From Okapia johnstoni (taxonomy: Eukaryota > Chordata > Mammalia > Artiodactyla > Giraffidae): DNA of 64,000 nucleotides. The stretch spans positions 2,963,501-3,027,500 of the forward strand of contig JAGTYA010000026.1 of NCBI GenBank assembly GCA_024291935.2, read 5' to 3'. The notes under the pieces were generated by a model. It was not told the origin of the DNA. It saw only the letters and a list, made by a program, of their open reading frames with translations, and searched no databases. Position 1 is the stretch's first letter. Each line of letters opens with the position of its first letter. Below, in pieces: positions 1-9,469 of the stretch. The position numbers and the translations under genes are program-made.

Positions 1-148
1 AGGCTTCTCCTCATGTGCCCCCCCAACAGCCCTGCCCTGGGGACCACCCTGAGTCCCTGCAAGCCGTGGAGAGAGGGCTTCCTTGTCCAGCTCCCCTCCC
101 CTTCCTCAGTGAGCATGCTGCCCACCAGGCCCGTCTACGTCTATCCAT
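1..148. other. Unique intronic sequence upstream of the exon
   Basis: GC-rich sequence with no recognisable repeat or exon. It lies upstream of the SH3 exon on the + strand and is inferred to be SHANK2 intron. Confidence 0.5.
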
Positions 149-341
149 GCTCTGTGGTCAAGAACCCGCCTGCCAGTGCAGGAGACGTAAGAGACGGGTT
201 CGGTCCCTGGATCGGGAAGATCCCCTGGAGGAGGAAATGGCAGCCCACTCCAGCTTTCTTGCCTGGAGGATCCCCTGGACAGAGGAGCCTGGTGGTCTAC
301 AGTCCATGGGATCGCAAAGAGCGGTACACAGCTGAGCGCTC
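149..341 (+). mobile_element. Bov-tA SINE, diverged 5' end
   Basis: The tRNA-Glu-like head (recognisable around 160-205) runs into the BovA monomer, with its typical 'cccctggaggaggaaatgg' and 'acagaggagcctgg' words. The 5' end is degraded. The element runs directly into a CA microsatellite, a common 3' tail of this SINE. Confidence 0.88.
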
Positions 342-352
342 ACACACACACG

Positions 353-393
<41 letters not shown>
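342..393. repeat. (CA)n microsatellite
   Basis: About 26 CA units with one early GA interruption, at the 3' tail of the preceding SINE. Likely polymorphic in length. Confidence 0.95.
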
Positions 394-395
<2 letters not shown>

Positions 396-3300
396 TTTAT
401 GGCTGCCTCCGAGGGGGGTCTTTGAGCACTGTAACTCCCTGATTGTCTCTACACAGTTTAACACAATGTTTTTGATAACTCTTAAAGTGTAAGCATTTAC
501 ATTACACGACCTGCAATTTGGTATTTCAATACCAGAGCCCATTGGGGGTAGACATTTTTCCCCTGCGTGTGGACTAATTTTCAGTTGACCCCGCGACAGC
601 CTCCGTCTGCCCAGCTCACCACCCGCCCACAGGGCACAGCCTTTGCCGACTGGTTGGCTGGCGCCCAAGGAGGTGCCTGCCCGCGGCTTCATGCCGAGCG
701 CAGAGTGAAGGTGGCTAACAGGCCCTTGCTGAGCTCGTGGCCATACCTGGACAAGAGCCTCCTGACAGCAGCGTTAGCTCAGAAAGCCGCTCCTGCCCGG
801 GGAAGCAGGGGCCGTCTCTCTCCCTGCCCCCAACTTGCAGGCCGAGGGAGGGGAGGGCGTGGAAAGTACCAGAGGAGCTCCCTTCCCAGCAGAGCTGGCG
901 GGCCACTGGGCGCCGGGAGCTGGACACGCCCGGGTCCCATGGGCCCTTCTGCAGCTCTTGCAGGGGGTCCATCTGCTGCAGCCGTGACCCCCCCGCCCTC
1001 CTCCGAGACGGAAGGCAGGCAGCGTTCCCAGGCCAGGAGAGCCACCTCTAGGGGCAGCCACCGTTCCGAGGAAGCCGGGAAGGGCAGGCTGCCAGGGCTC
1101 ACTGCGCTGAGCAGCTGTTGCCTGCTGACCCTTGGGTGGCGGCGCTGCATCTCTTCCTGGAGGGGCGACCCCTGAATCTGCAGAGTCAGCTGCCTGGGAG
1201 GCGGGGGTCTGGTGGTCGTGTGAAGGTGAAGCGGGCCCGAATGGGCTGCTCTGTCTGCACGCACCCCCTCAGCCGGGGCCCCCAGATATGGAGCACCGGG
1301 TCTCCTGGCCCAGTCCAGCTCTGAAACCAGCTAGCCCGCAGCCCTGGGCTTTTACCCCCCATGGGTCCATCCGTCCACCTCACTGTCCCCTCAGGCCCGG
1401 GGGGGACCTGAAGCAGGCTGGCCTGGGAAGGGCCTGCGGAGCCCTCCCAGTGACCCAGGGGCTGGTCACTTCGTGCCTGGGGGCCGCGTGTCCTTGTCCA
1501 CATGTCAGAGGTGATAACAGAGGAGGAGATGCAGGTGGAGACTCATCGGTGCCTGCTGTTCATCAGGCACTCCGCTGGGGACAGCTCACGCTTTCCATGT
1601 AAACCTCCCAGCAGCACGGGCCGCAGGCATCAGGTGCATCGTGTGGGCAGCACAGTCCCCAGACCGGGCAGACTAAGCCTTGGGATTCGCTGTCTCCAGT
1701 TCCAGGGTCCAGGGGGCAGGTGGGTGGGCCCTGGGATCCTGCTGACCGCCCCCAGCTCTCATTTTGTTCACATCTTTTCTGCTCAGCCCTGCGTCATGGG
1801 TCTTAATGTTCCCAGTGGACACTGAGCCCCTGGGAAACTGCACCCCAACATCCCTCTGAACTGAGGGGCGCCTGGGCACAGGCCACTGTCCTGCTCCTCC
1901 TGGTGATGATGGCTTGAAGTTCTGGGTGGTGTAGATAGATGTCCATGCCTATCTGGGACTGGGTGCAGAATGCGGGCAGGCCTGGGGCACGGGCTATCTC
2001 AACCCAGAGGCCAGCCTGTCACGTCAGTCGGGTCCTTCCTAGGTGACCAGGCAGGGTGGGCTGGGGTGGGGGCTTGTTAACTTTGCCAGCCTAATCTAGG
2101 GTGGGTGGTCATTATTATTTTTCTGTTTACGAGTGCGGGTGCGCGTCTCTGGGGGACAGGGCCGGGCCTTGGGGCAGCTTTTGGGACAGAGGCTCCCCCG
2201 GCACTTTCTCCAGCCAAACCGTTGCTTATCGGGTGTGATGTGTTGACGTTTCAGTGACTTAAGACTAGAATTCATGAGTGAGCCCAACCCAGCTCCCTCC
2301 TCGCTGTACCAGGGGCACCTGGCCTGGAGAGCCATTGGGCCATTCCCCAGGGATGTGGGTGGACAGACCGCCCAGAGTGCAGGCCCACGGGTGAGCCCGG
2401 ATGAGCCAGCAGACCCGGCTGCTGGACTCACCGAGGGGCAGAAGTGAGTCCCTCACTTAACACACAGCCTGGTCCAGATGGGACCCTGCCCCACCCCTGC
2501 ACACGTCCCCTCCCTGCCTCCTGCCCCTGTAAAGAGGACCCCCAGCTACCATTGCTGAACCAGAGACCCAGGACCAACCTTGGCCCTTTCTCCCTCCCTC
2601 ACCCACAGACCCACAGTCTGTCTGTTGGGCTCCTCTGTCCCCCGAGGTCACTGGGAAGGGTCCCCGAGCTGACCACGTCCTCCCACATGTTTTCCTGCTC
2701 TCAAGTCAGCTGTCCACGGCCAGTCATTCTCTCCGCGATCTCGTATGAACAGTCACGCCCAGAAGTGTGTTCTCGATACAGATTGTACGTGGGTCTGGGT
2801 GTGTCGTCCCTGGAGGGGGTGGGAGGCAGGCAGGGGCGCAGTGATGGCTGGAGGTCCCTGCTGTGAGGTTAACATGTCCTTTTCACACATGGGGCCGGTC
2901 TGGACCGAGGAGCGTTTTCCTGCTCTGACAAGTAGAGAAAGCGAGGCAGGAGTTCCAGGAGCTGCCCAGGTGTCTCCCTGGACAGTCCCTCCTCCCGCAG
3001 ACCTTCTAAGACAGCACAGTGGCCTGCTCACAATTACCAAGAAGGAAGGTGCCAGCGCCCTGGCAGGTCCCTGTTCTCCACTATCCATCCAGGGCAGCGC
3101 TCCGAGATGACCCTCTCACGCCCGAGTTGGGCCCCCGTGGTGTATGTCAGCTGGGCTGCACGGAGTGTGAGACCAGCATCAATTTTTGGAGAAAGTGGTC
3201 CGAGGGATTACGATCATCCTGGTCGGCGGGGAGCTTGCCCGTCTGATTCGTTCAGGCCATTTCTTCAAATTATCAGGCAAGGACTTTTAAGGCGGATGTT

Positions 3301-3838
3301 CTCTGGGCTGTTGACCTTCAAAACTCATGGGTCCAGGCGTCCTTTATGTGGTCTCGAGATTAAGATGAGGTCTGCGGTCCTGGTCCCTCCTCTGCAGCCT
3401 AGTGCCTGGGGCTCCTGAGTAATTTACAGAAGCTTCAGACGTGCGGAGATTATATTGACCTCCTGAGGCACAGCCGTGCTCTGAGGGAGCTGGGACGTTG
3501 TGGGGGGGTGGGGAGCACCCCCTCCCAGAATCACAGGCCTAATAGACAAAGACCCTCCCCACCGAGCTCTTATCCCTGACAACCCAAATATCTGTCCAGG
3601 TGGTGCCTGGGCGGCACTTGGGTCTTTGTGTCTTTGGGTTTGCATTGCTCACCAAGGCTCGGCATCAGCCAAGTTTAAAAACAAATACGCTTCATCCTTG
3701 TCTGAGGCCCTTGCGCACCCAGCGCTGAGCCCAGGGAGGGGGAACCCAGTGCGCTCAGCCCTGCAGGCGGAACAGCTGTGTCCATCCCGCTGCCCTTGTC
3801 CTTTGTTTTCACTGTGCACAGTGGCCCCCTGCGGCTTG
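394..3838. other. Unique GC-rich intron
   Basis: 3.4 kb in which I recognise no interspersed repeat, RNA gene or exon. Open frames here (for example 567-1175) lack family resemblance and follow from the high GC content. Confidence 0.5.
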
Positions 3839-4125
3839 TCAGTCAGTTCGGTCGCTCAGTCGTGTCCGACTCTTTGTGACCCCGTGAACTGCAGCACGCC
3901 AGGCCTCCCTGTCCATCACCAACTCCCGGAGCTTGCTCAAACTCATGTACATCGCATCAGTGATGCCATCTAACCATCTCATCCTCTGTCGTCCCCTTCT
4001 CCTCCTGCCTTCAATCTTTCCCAGCATCAGGGTCTTTTCCAATGAGTCAGTTCTTCCCATCAGGTGGTCAGAGTATTGGAGTTTCAGCTTCAGCATCAGT
4101 CCTTCCATTGGATATTCTGGACTTG
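3839..4125 (-). mobile_element. BovB LINE 3' end (5'-truncated)
   Basis: The + strand reads the reverse complement of the BovB 3' terminus ('cgctcagtcgtgtccgactc', then 'catctcatcctctgtcgtcc'). About 285 bp survive, so the copy is strongly 5'-truncated. It lies about 600 bp upstream of the exon, antisense to it. Confidence 0.9.
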
Positions 4126-4712
4126 TATATTGTCCCCTACTGCTTGTAGCACCAGCATAATCCGTAGGTTCTTCATCAATAAGCCAGTCGAAGGCCCAGG
4201 ACCACCCGTGTGGGGCATCGGCCAGCCCGCTTCAAGTCCAGGTGGTATCTTGTAGCCGCCAGGCAGGCTGCTTCTCCATCTCCTGCTGTGAATTCTGTTT
4301 CATCAAACTAACTTAGGACATCCTGTGAGCCTGGACTCTTGCTCCCCCACCCCCAGCTTGAGACCTCATGGTTCCTTCTCTTCATTGGGGTCGCCTATGT
4401 CCCGACTCTGACACTTGAAATAACTGATGACAAGGACTTGGAGGCTCCTAACCTCCCATCTCAACTGGAACCCAAGGGACAGGACACAGTGGCCACATGC
4501 CATGTGCTGCAAGATACAAGGACGCCAGGATGCCCCGTGCTTGCATCCTCGCACCCAGGCCTAACAGGCAGAGGGGGCTCAGAGGCTCCACACTGCCCTT
4601 TCTGAGGAACGCTTTGCCAGGCCCCTGGTCCCCTGCTGAAGGGGGCATGGTCAGCCAGCAAATGGACCAGAGCCGCCCGCCCTTCACGGCCTCGTCTTCC
4701 CCAAGCCCCTCC
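4126..4712. other. Unique intron immediately upstream of the exon
   Basis: About 590 bp without a recognised repeat. It leads into the branch point and pyrimidine-rich 3' splice region of the SH3 exon. Confidence 0.55.
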
Positions 4713-4740
4713 GACTAACCCCGCCCCTTTCCGTGTGCAG
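4713..4740 (+). promoter_or_regulatory. Branch-point candidate, polypyrimidine tract and 3' splice site
   Basis: 'gactaac' at 4713-4719 matches the branch-site consensus, with the branch A at 4718, about 22 nt from the acceptor. A short C/T-rich stretch follows, then 'gtgtgcag' ending in AG at 4739-4740. This fixes the exon start at 4741. Confidence 0.85.
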
Positions 4741-4854
4741 TGCTGAGCATCGGCGAAGGTGGCTTCTGGGAAGGCAGCGCCCGCGGCCACATTGGATGGT
4801 TCCCCGCTGAGTGTGTGGAGGAGGTCCACTGCAAGCCCAGGGACAGCCAGGCAG
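4741..4854 (+). CDS. SHANK2: SHANK2 exon encoding the C-terminal half of the SH3 domain
   Basis: This internal exon is 114 nt (38 codons). The first codon is split by a phase-1 intron: G from the previous exon plus TG here gives Val. The exon ends after the first base of a codon, so it is phase 1 at both ends. The product is a postsynaptic-density scaffold; this segment forms the later beta strands of its SH3 domain. Visible landmarks are LSIGEGGFWEG, with the conserved SH3 tryptophan, and GWFPAECVEEV, with the conserved proline of the peptide-binding face. Where canonical SH3 domains have Asn-Tyr after that proline, this one has Glu-Cys, as in SHANK proteins. The tail KPRDSQA fits SHANK2; SHANK1 and SHANK3 differ there as I remember them. 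The first half of the SH3, the ankyrin repeats and the downstream PDZ, proline-rich and SAM segments are outside the window or not found. Assignment to SHANK family is near certain; to SHANK2, likely. Confidence 0.9.
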
Positions 4855-4860
4855 GTAAGC
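4855..4860 (+). promoter_or_regulatory. 5' splice donor of the SHANK2 exon
   Basis: The exon ends in CAG and is followed by gtaagc, close to the consensus donor. The downstream intron then covers much or all of the remaining window. Confidence 0.9.
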
Positions 4861-4946
4861 GGACCCCGCCCTCGTGGTCCACCTCTCCCGGCCTGGGGTC
4901 GGCGTCGTGGGCGGTGTCCAGTGCGCGGCAGGTGCTCCAAGCGAGG

Positions 4947-4986
4947 GCATCTCTGATCCTCCGAGCGCATCTCTGATCCTCCGAGC
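4947..4986. repeat. Perfect 20-bp tandem duplication
   Basis: 'gcatctctgatcctccgagc' occurs twice head to tail, at 4947-4966 and 4967-4986, starting 93 bp after the exon. The identity of the copies suggests a recent duplication. Confidence 0.97.
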
Positions 4987-6140
4987 AGTGGACGCCATCC
5001 CGCTGCCCTTTGTTCGAACCAGAAACCGGTGCGGCGGGGAGGAGCAGCCTGCAAACTTGTAGTTAAAGCGCTGCTCAGTGCACTTGCCGGGAAACTTGGA
5101 CCATGCATTCGAGCCATTGGAAAAAGGCTTCGGGGGTTGATGAAATGCTTGATACTATTCTATCGATCTCTCATGCCAGCTTTCATAACAGGCAGCTTTG
5201 CGTTTCCCACCGGCTTCGCCGGGCCCTCCCTGAGGACTCGAGGCTTGATGTCTCAATGAAAAGTGCTAGAAAGAGGTCAGTGCTCACCGAAGCAAGTCAT
5301 TCCACCCCCTCCCCCAACTCCCAGGTACAGCTCCGACACCCGCCCTGAATGTGGTTGCCAAAGGAATGAGAGGGTTACAATGTTAAGAGGGCTCCACGTA
5401 CATAAAAGGGTGCTGAGGAGAAATAGGTGAGCTGGAGCCACACAGAGCAGTGGTTTCTTGTAAGAGCCTGGTCAGCGTGGGCTCTGCCCACCTCTGGTAG
5501 AATCCCAGTCTTGTGACGCGCATGCAGGAGTAGCCACGTTTGCTTTGCAGCCAGTAGCTGCGTCCTTGGGCAGTCTGGTGGCCCTGACCCATTCGAGGTT
5601 CCCAGTCCAGGTCTAGCTGGGCAGCCTCACCGGGAAACTTGCTGTCCCGAACGGCCGAGCCCAGAGAAGCGGGGTGTGTCTCCGGTCTGCTGACATTGAG
5701 GGCGCCCAGCTGGTTCCCTTTCTGAGAATGTGATTCTATGAGCGTGTCGGTCTGTAAGCTTCCCACAGTCTTGCTCAGGTTAAACCCAACACGGGGATGG
5801 TCACCTTTGCCGTCTTGTGGGGGTGTCGAGGTAAGAGATGTCGCTCACTCAACCCTGAAAGGGAAGACTGGTTGTGCTGGGCTAGGTGGGCCGGTGGTCA
5901 GTGGGCAGATGGGAGCGTGTTTTCATGGGTTTGGCGATGACATTCTTAGTCCCTGGTACAGACTGGACTTCCTGGCCTTTCCAGTGCCCACCACCCCCTG
6001 GTCCACACCTGTGCCCTCCTGTGAGCAGCTGCCCAGCCTCTCTGGTCTGGGAAGGGCAAGGCTGTGGCCCGTGAGTTTGACTCGCCTTTCCAGGTTGCTG
6101 GGCATCTCGCCCCTCCCCTCCTGACCTGTAGGAAATCCAA

Positions 6141-6155
6141 CCCCCCCCCCCCCCC
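6141..6155. repeat. (C)15 homopolymer
   Basis: An uninterrupted run of 15 C; length is probably unreliable in sequencing and variable in populations. Confidence 0.95.
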
Positions 6156-6351
6156 AGTTAACAGCTTCAGTACCACTGGTTTCCTGCCCCCACGCTTCCA
6201 CTGGAAGACTCAGGCATGTTGGTGCCTGGTATTGCTGGCAATTTCACACCTGGACAGAAGAGGCCAGAGCGACCACATGTGAGGGTCATTTGGGCCTTCC
6301 TGCTCCCTGCATCCTCCAGAAAATACAAGCTTCCTGAAGGGAGGGAGGGTT

Positions 6352-6622
6352 TTTGTTGTTCAGTCGCTCAGTTGTGTCCAGCTCTTTGTGACCCCATGGA
6401 CTGCAGCATGCCAGGCTCCCCGTCCTTCACTATCTCCCGGACATTGCTCAAATTCATGTTCATAGAGTCAGTGATGCCATCCAACCATCTCATCCTCTGT
6501 CGCCCCCTTCTCCTCCTGCCCTCAGTCTTTCTCAGCATCAAGGTTTTTTCCAGTGAGCCAGCTCTTTGCTTCAGGTGGCCAAAGTACTGGAGCTTCAGCA
6601 TCAGTCCTCCCAATCCATGCTA
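6352..6622 (-). mobile_element. BovB LINE 3' end (5'-truncated)
   Basis: Reverse complement of the BovB 3' terminus, starting at 'ttgttcagtcgctcag' and continuing through the 'catctcatcctctgtcgccc' segment. Diverged in places. Confidence 0.9.
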
Positions 6623-6689
6623 TATATGGATAACCATGGTAGTGTGTAATCCACACTGTGGTTAAGGATCTTAGGAGCTAGAAATGTTT

Positions 6690-7135
6690 TCCACACACGT
6701 GGTGGTTTCAATCTCACACGTGTGACATCTTGTGGTTCTGGAGGTCAGGAGTGCGGTGGAGGGGAGGGTGGTCTCATGGTGGTGTCAGCTGGGCTGTGTT
6801 GCTTTGTGAGGCCTCTAGGGGATGGTCCATTTATTTGCCTTTTCCAGGTTCTGGGGGCTACCGCATTCCTTGACTGGTGGTCCCTCCTCCATCCTCAGAC
6901 CCCCCAGTTATGGGCCAGGTCTCAGGCTGTTTGTCTCAGACCCTTGTTTTGCCTCCTTTCCTCCACTTTTCAGGACTCGTGTGGTAAAATCGGCCCCACC
7001 TGCCTAACCCACGTCAGGCTAAACTAACTAGGAAGCTTAATTCCCTTTTGCCGCATAAGGTCATGTACTCACAGGCTCTAGGGATTCGAACATGGGCATC
7101 TTTGAGGGACCATCCTCTGTTCACTAAGGATGGCG
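6690..7135 (-). mobile_element. MaLR LTR (MLT1-like)
   Basis: The + strand reads the reverse complement of an MLT1-type LTR: 'ggttctggaggtcagga', 'ccttttccaggttctggggg', a cttaattcccttttgcc-like block and 'gggattcgaacatgggcatc'. It is diverged and has no internal retroviral sequence beside it. The 3' boundary is approximate. Confidence 0.75.
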
Positions 7136-7264
7136 AATGTGGAATAATAACTCTACTGATGATATGGGCTGTGGATCAGAGGAGGGAGTCACTCCTATGA
7201 CCTGGGGTGGACTGGAATGATGGGAGAAAACAGCGCAAAGAAGATGGGGTTTGAGCTGGACTTT

Positions 7265-7482
7265 AGGGGCTTCCCTGATGGCTCAGATGGTAAACCCGCA
7301 ATGCAGGAGACCCAGGTTCAGTCCTTGGGTCGGGAAGATTCCCTGGAGAAGGGAACGGTACCCCACTCCAGTATTCTTGCCTGGAGAATCCTGTGGACAG
7401 AGGAGCCTGGTGGGCTACCATCCACAGGGTCACAAAGAGTCGGTCATGACTGAGCGACTTTCACTTTTCACTTCACTTAGGG
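7265..7482 (+). mobile_element. Bov-tA SINE
   Basis: A full head-to-tail copy. It begins 'ggggcttccctgatggctca' (tRNA-derived, with a B-box-like gttcagtcc) and runs through the BovA monomer to 'actgagcgactttcactttt'. Confidence 0.93.
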
Positions 7483-7575
7483 TGGGGGAGTCCAGAGTGT
7501 CTCCTATTGGGTTCTCTTTGCCTTAGGCTTTCTGAGATTGAGAGTTAGCACCATCTTTAGGTTATGATTTACATG

Positions 7576-7756
7576 CCACTTCCCTTGTGGCTCAACTGAT
7601 AAAGAATCCGCCTGCAATGCAGGAGACCTGGGTTCGATCCCTGGGTTGGGAAGATCCCCTGGAGAAGGGAAAGACTACCCACTCCAGTATTCTGGCCTAT
7701 ACAGTCCATGGGGCTACAAAGAGTCGGACACGCCTGGGCGACTTTCACTTTCAAAA
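7576..7756 (+). mobile_element. Bov-tA SINE with internal deletion
   Basis: The head at 'cccttgtggctcaactgat' and the BovA monomer are clear. The usual 'agaggagcctgg' stretch between about 7701 and 7708 is missing, so the copy is shorter than its neighbours. Confidence 0.92.
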
Positions 7757-8371
7757 ATGCACAAGTAGTAGAAAAGTTCAGTGCATTTGGACAAATGTGT
7801 ACACCTGTGTCTCCAACTGCAATTAAGAAAACATGTCCATCACCCCAGAAAGGTCTCTCCCACTGCTTTCCAGTCACCTACCTCCCAACCAGAGGTAACT
7901 CTGCAAAACAGTTCCGGCGTGTTTCACGCTGCTGAATGCCATTGCAGGGGTTAAGTCAGGGCTCTGTAAATGTTGTGGTCGGTGAGTGTTCCGTTGTAAA
8001 TTTATGCCCCAGGATGTTTATGCATGTTTCTGGTAATGGATGTTTGGGTTGCTTCTCAATCTGGGCTCATGACTGAAGATGCTGTGCACATTTTTGTACA
8101 AGTCTTTCTCCAGATGTCTTTTCCTTTCTCTTGGGGAAGCACCTAGGGTCACAAGATAGGAGTGTGTTTAATTTTATAAGAAACTGCCAAGCAGTTGTCC
8201 AAACTACTGTGCCATCTTTGCTCCAGCCAGCCGTGTGTGAGCGTTGCAGTGGCTCCGCTTCTCAGCAACGTTTGATAACATCAGTCTAATTTCAGCCATT
8301 CAGATGGGTGTGGAGAATATCTTACTGTAGGTATAAGTTGCATTGTTCTGATGACTGGTGTTATTAAACAC
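7757..8371 (-). mobile_element. L1 LINE 3' region, fragment 1
   Basis: Antisense L1: the + strand shows the reverse complement of the end of ORF2 and the 3' end, with a 'catcaccccagaaag' word and a 'tttataagaaactgccaa' block. It is interrupted by the BovB that follows and resumes at 8816. Confidence 0.8.
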
Positions 8372-8815
8372 CACAAAAGTCCATATAGTCAAAGCTATGG
8401 TTTTCCCAGTAGTTATGTATGGATGTGAGAGTTGGACCATAAAGAAGGCTGAGCAACGAAAAATTGACGCTTTCAAACTGTGGTGCTGGAGAAGACTCTC
8501 GAGAGTCCCCTGGACTGCAAGGATATCAAACCAGTCAATCCTAAAGGAAATCAACCCTGAATATTCATTGGAAGGACTGATGCTGAAGCTCCAATACTTT
8601 GGTCACCTGTTGAAAAGAGCTGACTTGTTGGAAAAGACCCTGATGCTGGGAAAGATTGAAGGCAAAGGAGAAGGGGGCAGCAGAGGATGAGATGGTTAGA
8701 GTCACTGAATTAATGGACGTGAATTTGAGCAAACTCGGGGATAGTGGAGGACAGAAGAGGCTGGTGTGCTGCAGTCCATGGGGTTGCAGAGTTGGACATG
8801 ACTTAGTGACTGACA
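8372..8815 (+). mobile_element. BovB LINE 3' part inserted into L1
   Basis: Sense BovB from the stretch after the reverse transcriptase ('gttatgtatggatgtgagag') to the 3' end ('ttggacatgacttagtgact'). About 445 bp remain, with small indels. It splits an older L1 copy, so it is the younger insertion. Confidence 0.9.
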
Positions 8816-9110
8816 TGTGTTTACTTACCTTACTTAGAGCTTCTCTTGCAAAGTATCAGTTCAGATGTTCTGTCCATTTTTAACTGGGCTCTTTATCTTG
8901 CCGTCACCAGCTTAGAGGAGTCCTCTACCGAGTCTGTGTATCAGTCCTTGATCAGGTATCTGTTGCAAAGACTTTTCCCAGTCTGTGACTTAGCCTTTTT
9001 ATTTTCCGTGTCTGTTAACAAGTGGAAAGTTCTTTAAAATTTTAAATGAAGTACAGTTTCTCCATTCTTTGCTTTCACAATTAGCACTTTTTATAGCGCC
9101 TGTTTTTTAA
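8816..9110 (-). mobile_element. L1 LINE, fragment 2
   Basis: Continues the L1 at 7757-8371: 'cagtctgtgacttagccttt' and 'ttttaaatgaagtacag' are in the order expected after the BovB interruption. The end point is uncertain. Confidence 0.75.
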
Positions 9111-9258
9111 TGTTGAAAATTACGTTGAGTATACATAGAATCCAGAAGATGGGAGAAGATATTTTTTAAATGTTTCCATGCAGCTAGCTCCTTCTGCACA
9201 GAGTTGGCTGGCTTGAGCCCTGAGAAGCTTTCTCTTTGGTATAGGACCACTTTTATAT
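9111..9258. other. Unclassified AT-rich sequence, possibly L1 remnant
   Basis: Sequence between the L1 remnant and a SINE. Origin not resolved. Confidence 0.35.
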
Positions 9259-9458
9259 CGGTCGTCGCTGGTGGTTCAGTGGTAAAGAATCCGCCTGACA
9301 ATGCAGGAGATGCATTGGGTCGGGAAGATTCCCTGGAGGAGGAAATGGCAAACTGCTCCAGTATTCTTGCCTGGGAAATCTCATGGACAGAGGAGCCTGG
9401 CGGGCTACAGTCCATGGGGTCCCAAAGAGTCAGACAGGGCTGAGCAACTAAACAACAA
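9259..9458 (+). mobile_element. Bov-tA SINE with target-site duplication
   Basis: Complete copy with a short deletion after the B-box region. It is flanked by 11-bp direct repeats differing at one base: 'cacttttatat' at 9248-9258 and 'cacttttgtat' at 9459-9469. This marks a retrotransposition event. Confidence 0.93.
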
Positions 9459-9469
9459 CACTTTTGTAT

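Larger units (their letters stand above)
4861..6351. other. Unique intron downstream of the exon
   Basis: No recognisable interspersed repeat. It contains a 20-bp tandem duplication (4947-4986), a conserved-looking block around 5045-5290 and a C homopolymer at 6141-6155. Confidence 0.5.

Noticed and set aside
567..1175. 202-codon open frame on +
   Set aside because: Low-complexity, compositionally biased translation with overlapping frames on the opposite strand; no family resemblance.
4855..5117. Continuation of the SHANK2 coding sequence past 4854
   Set aside because: The frame stays open for about 120 nt but leaves SHANK homology exactly at a consensus donor, so it is intronic read-through.
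4461..5117. 218-codon - strand open frame overlapping the exon
   Set aside because: Mirror of a GC-rich coding exon; no domain.
7265..7340. tRNA genes at SINE heads (this and other Bov-tA/CHR copies)
   Set aside because: Only the B-box region is tRNA-like; there is no full cloverleaf and the sequence continues into SINE bodies.
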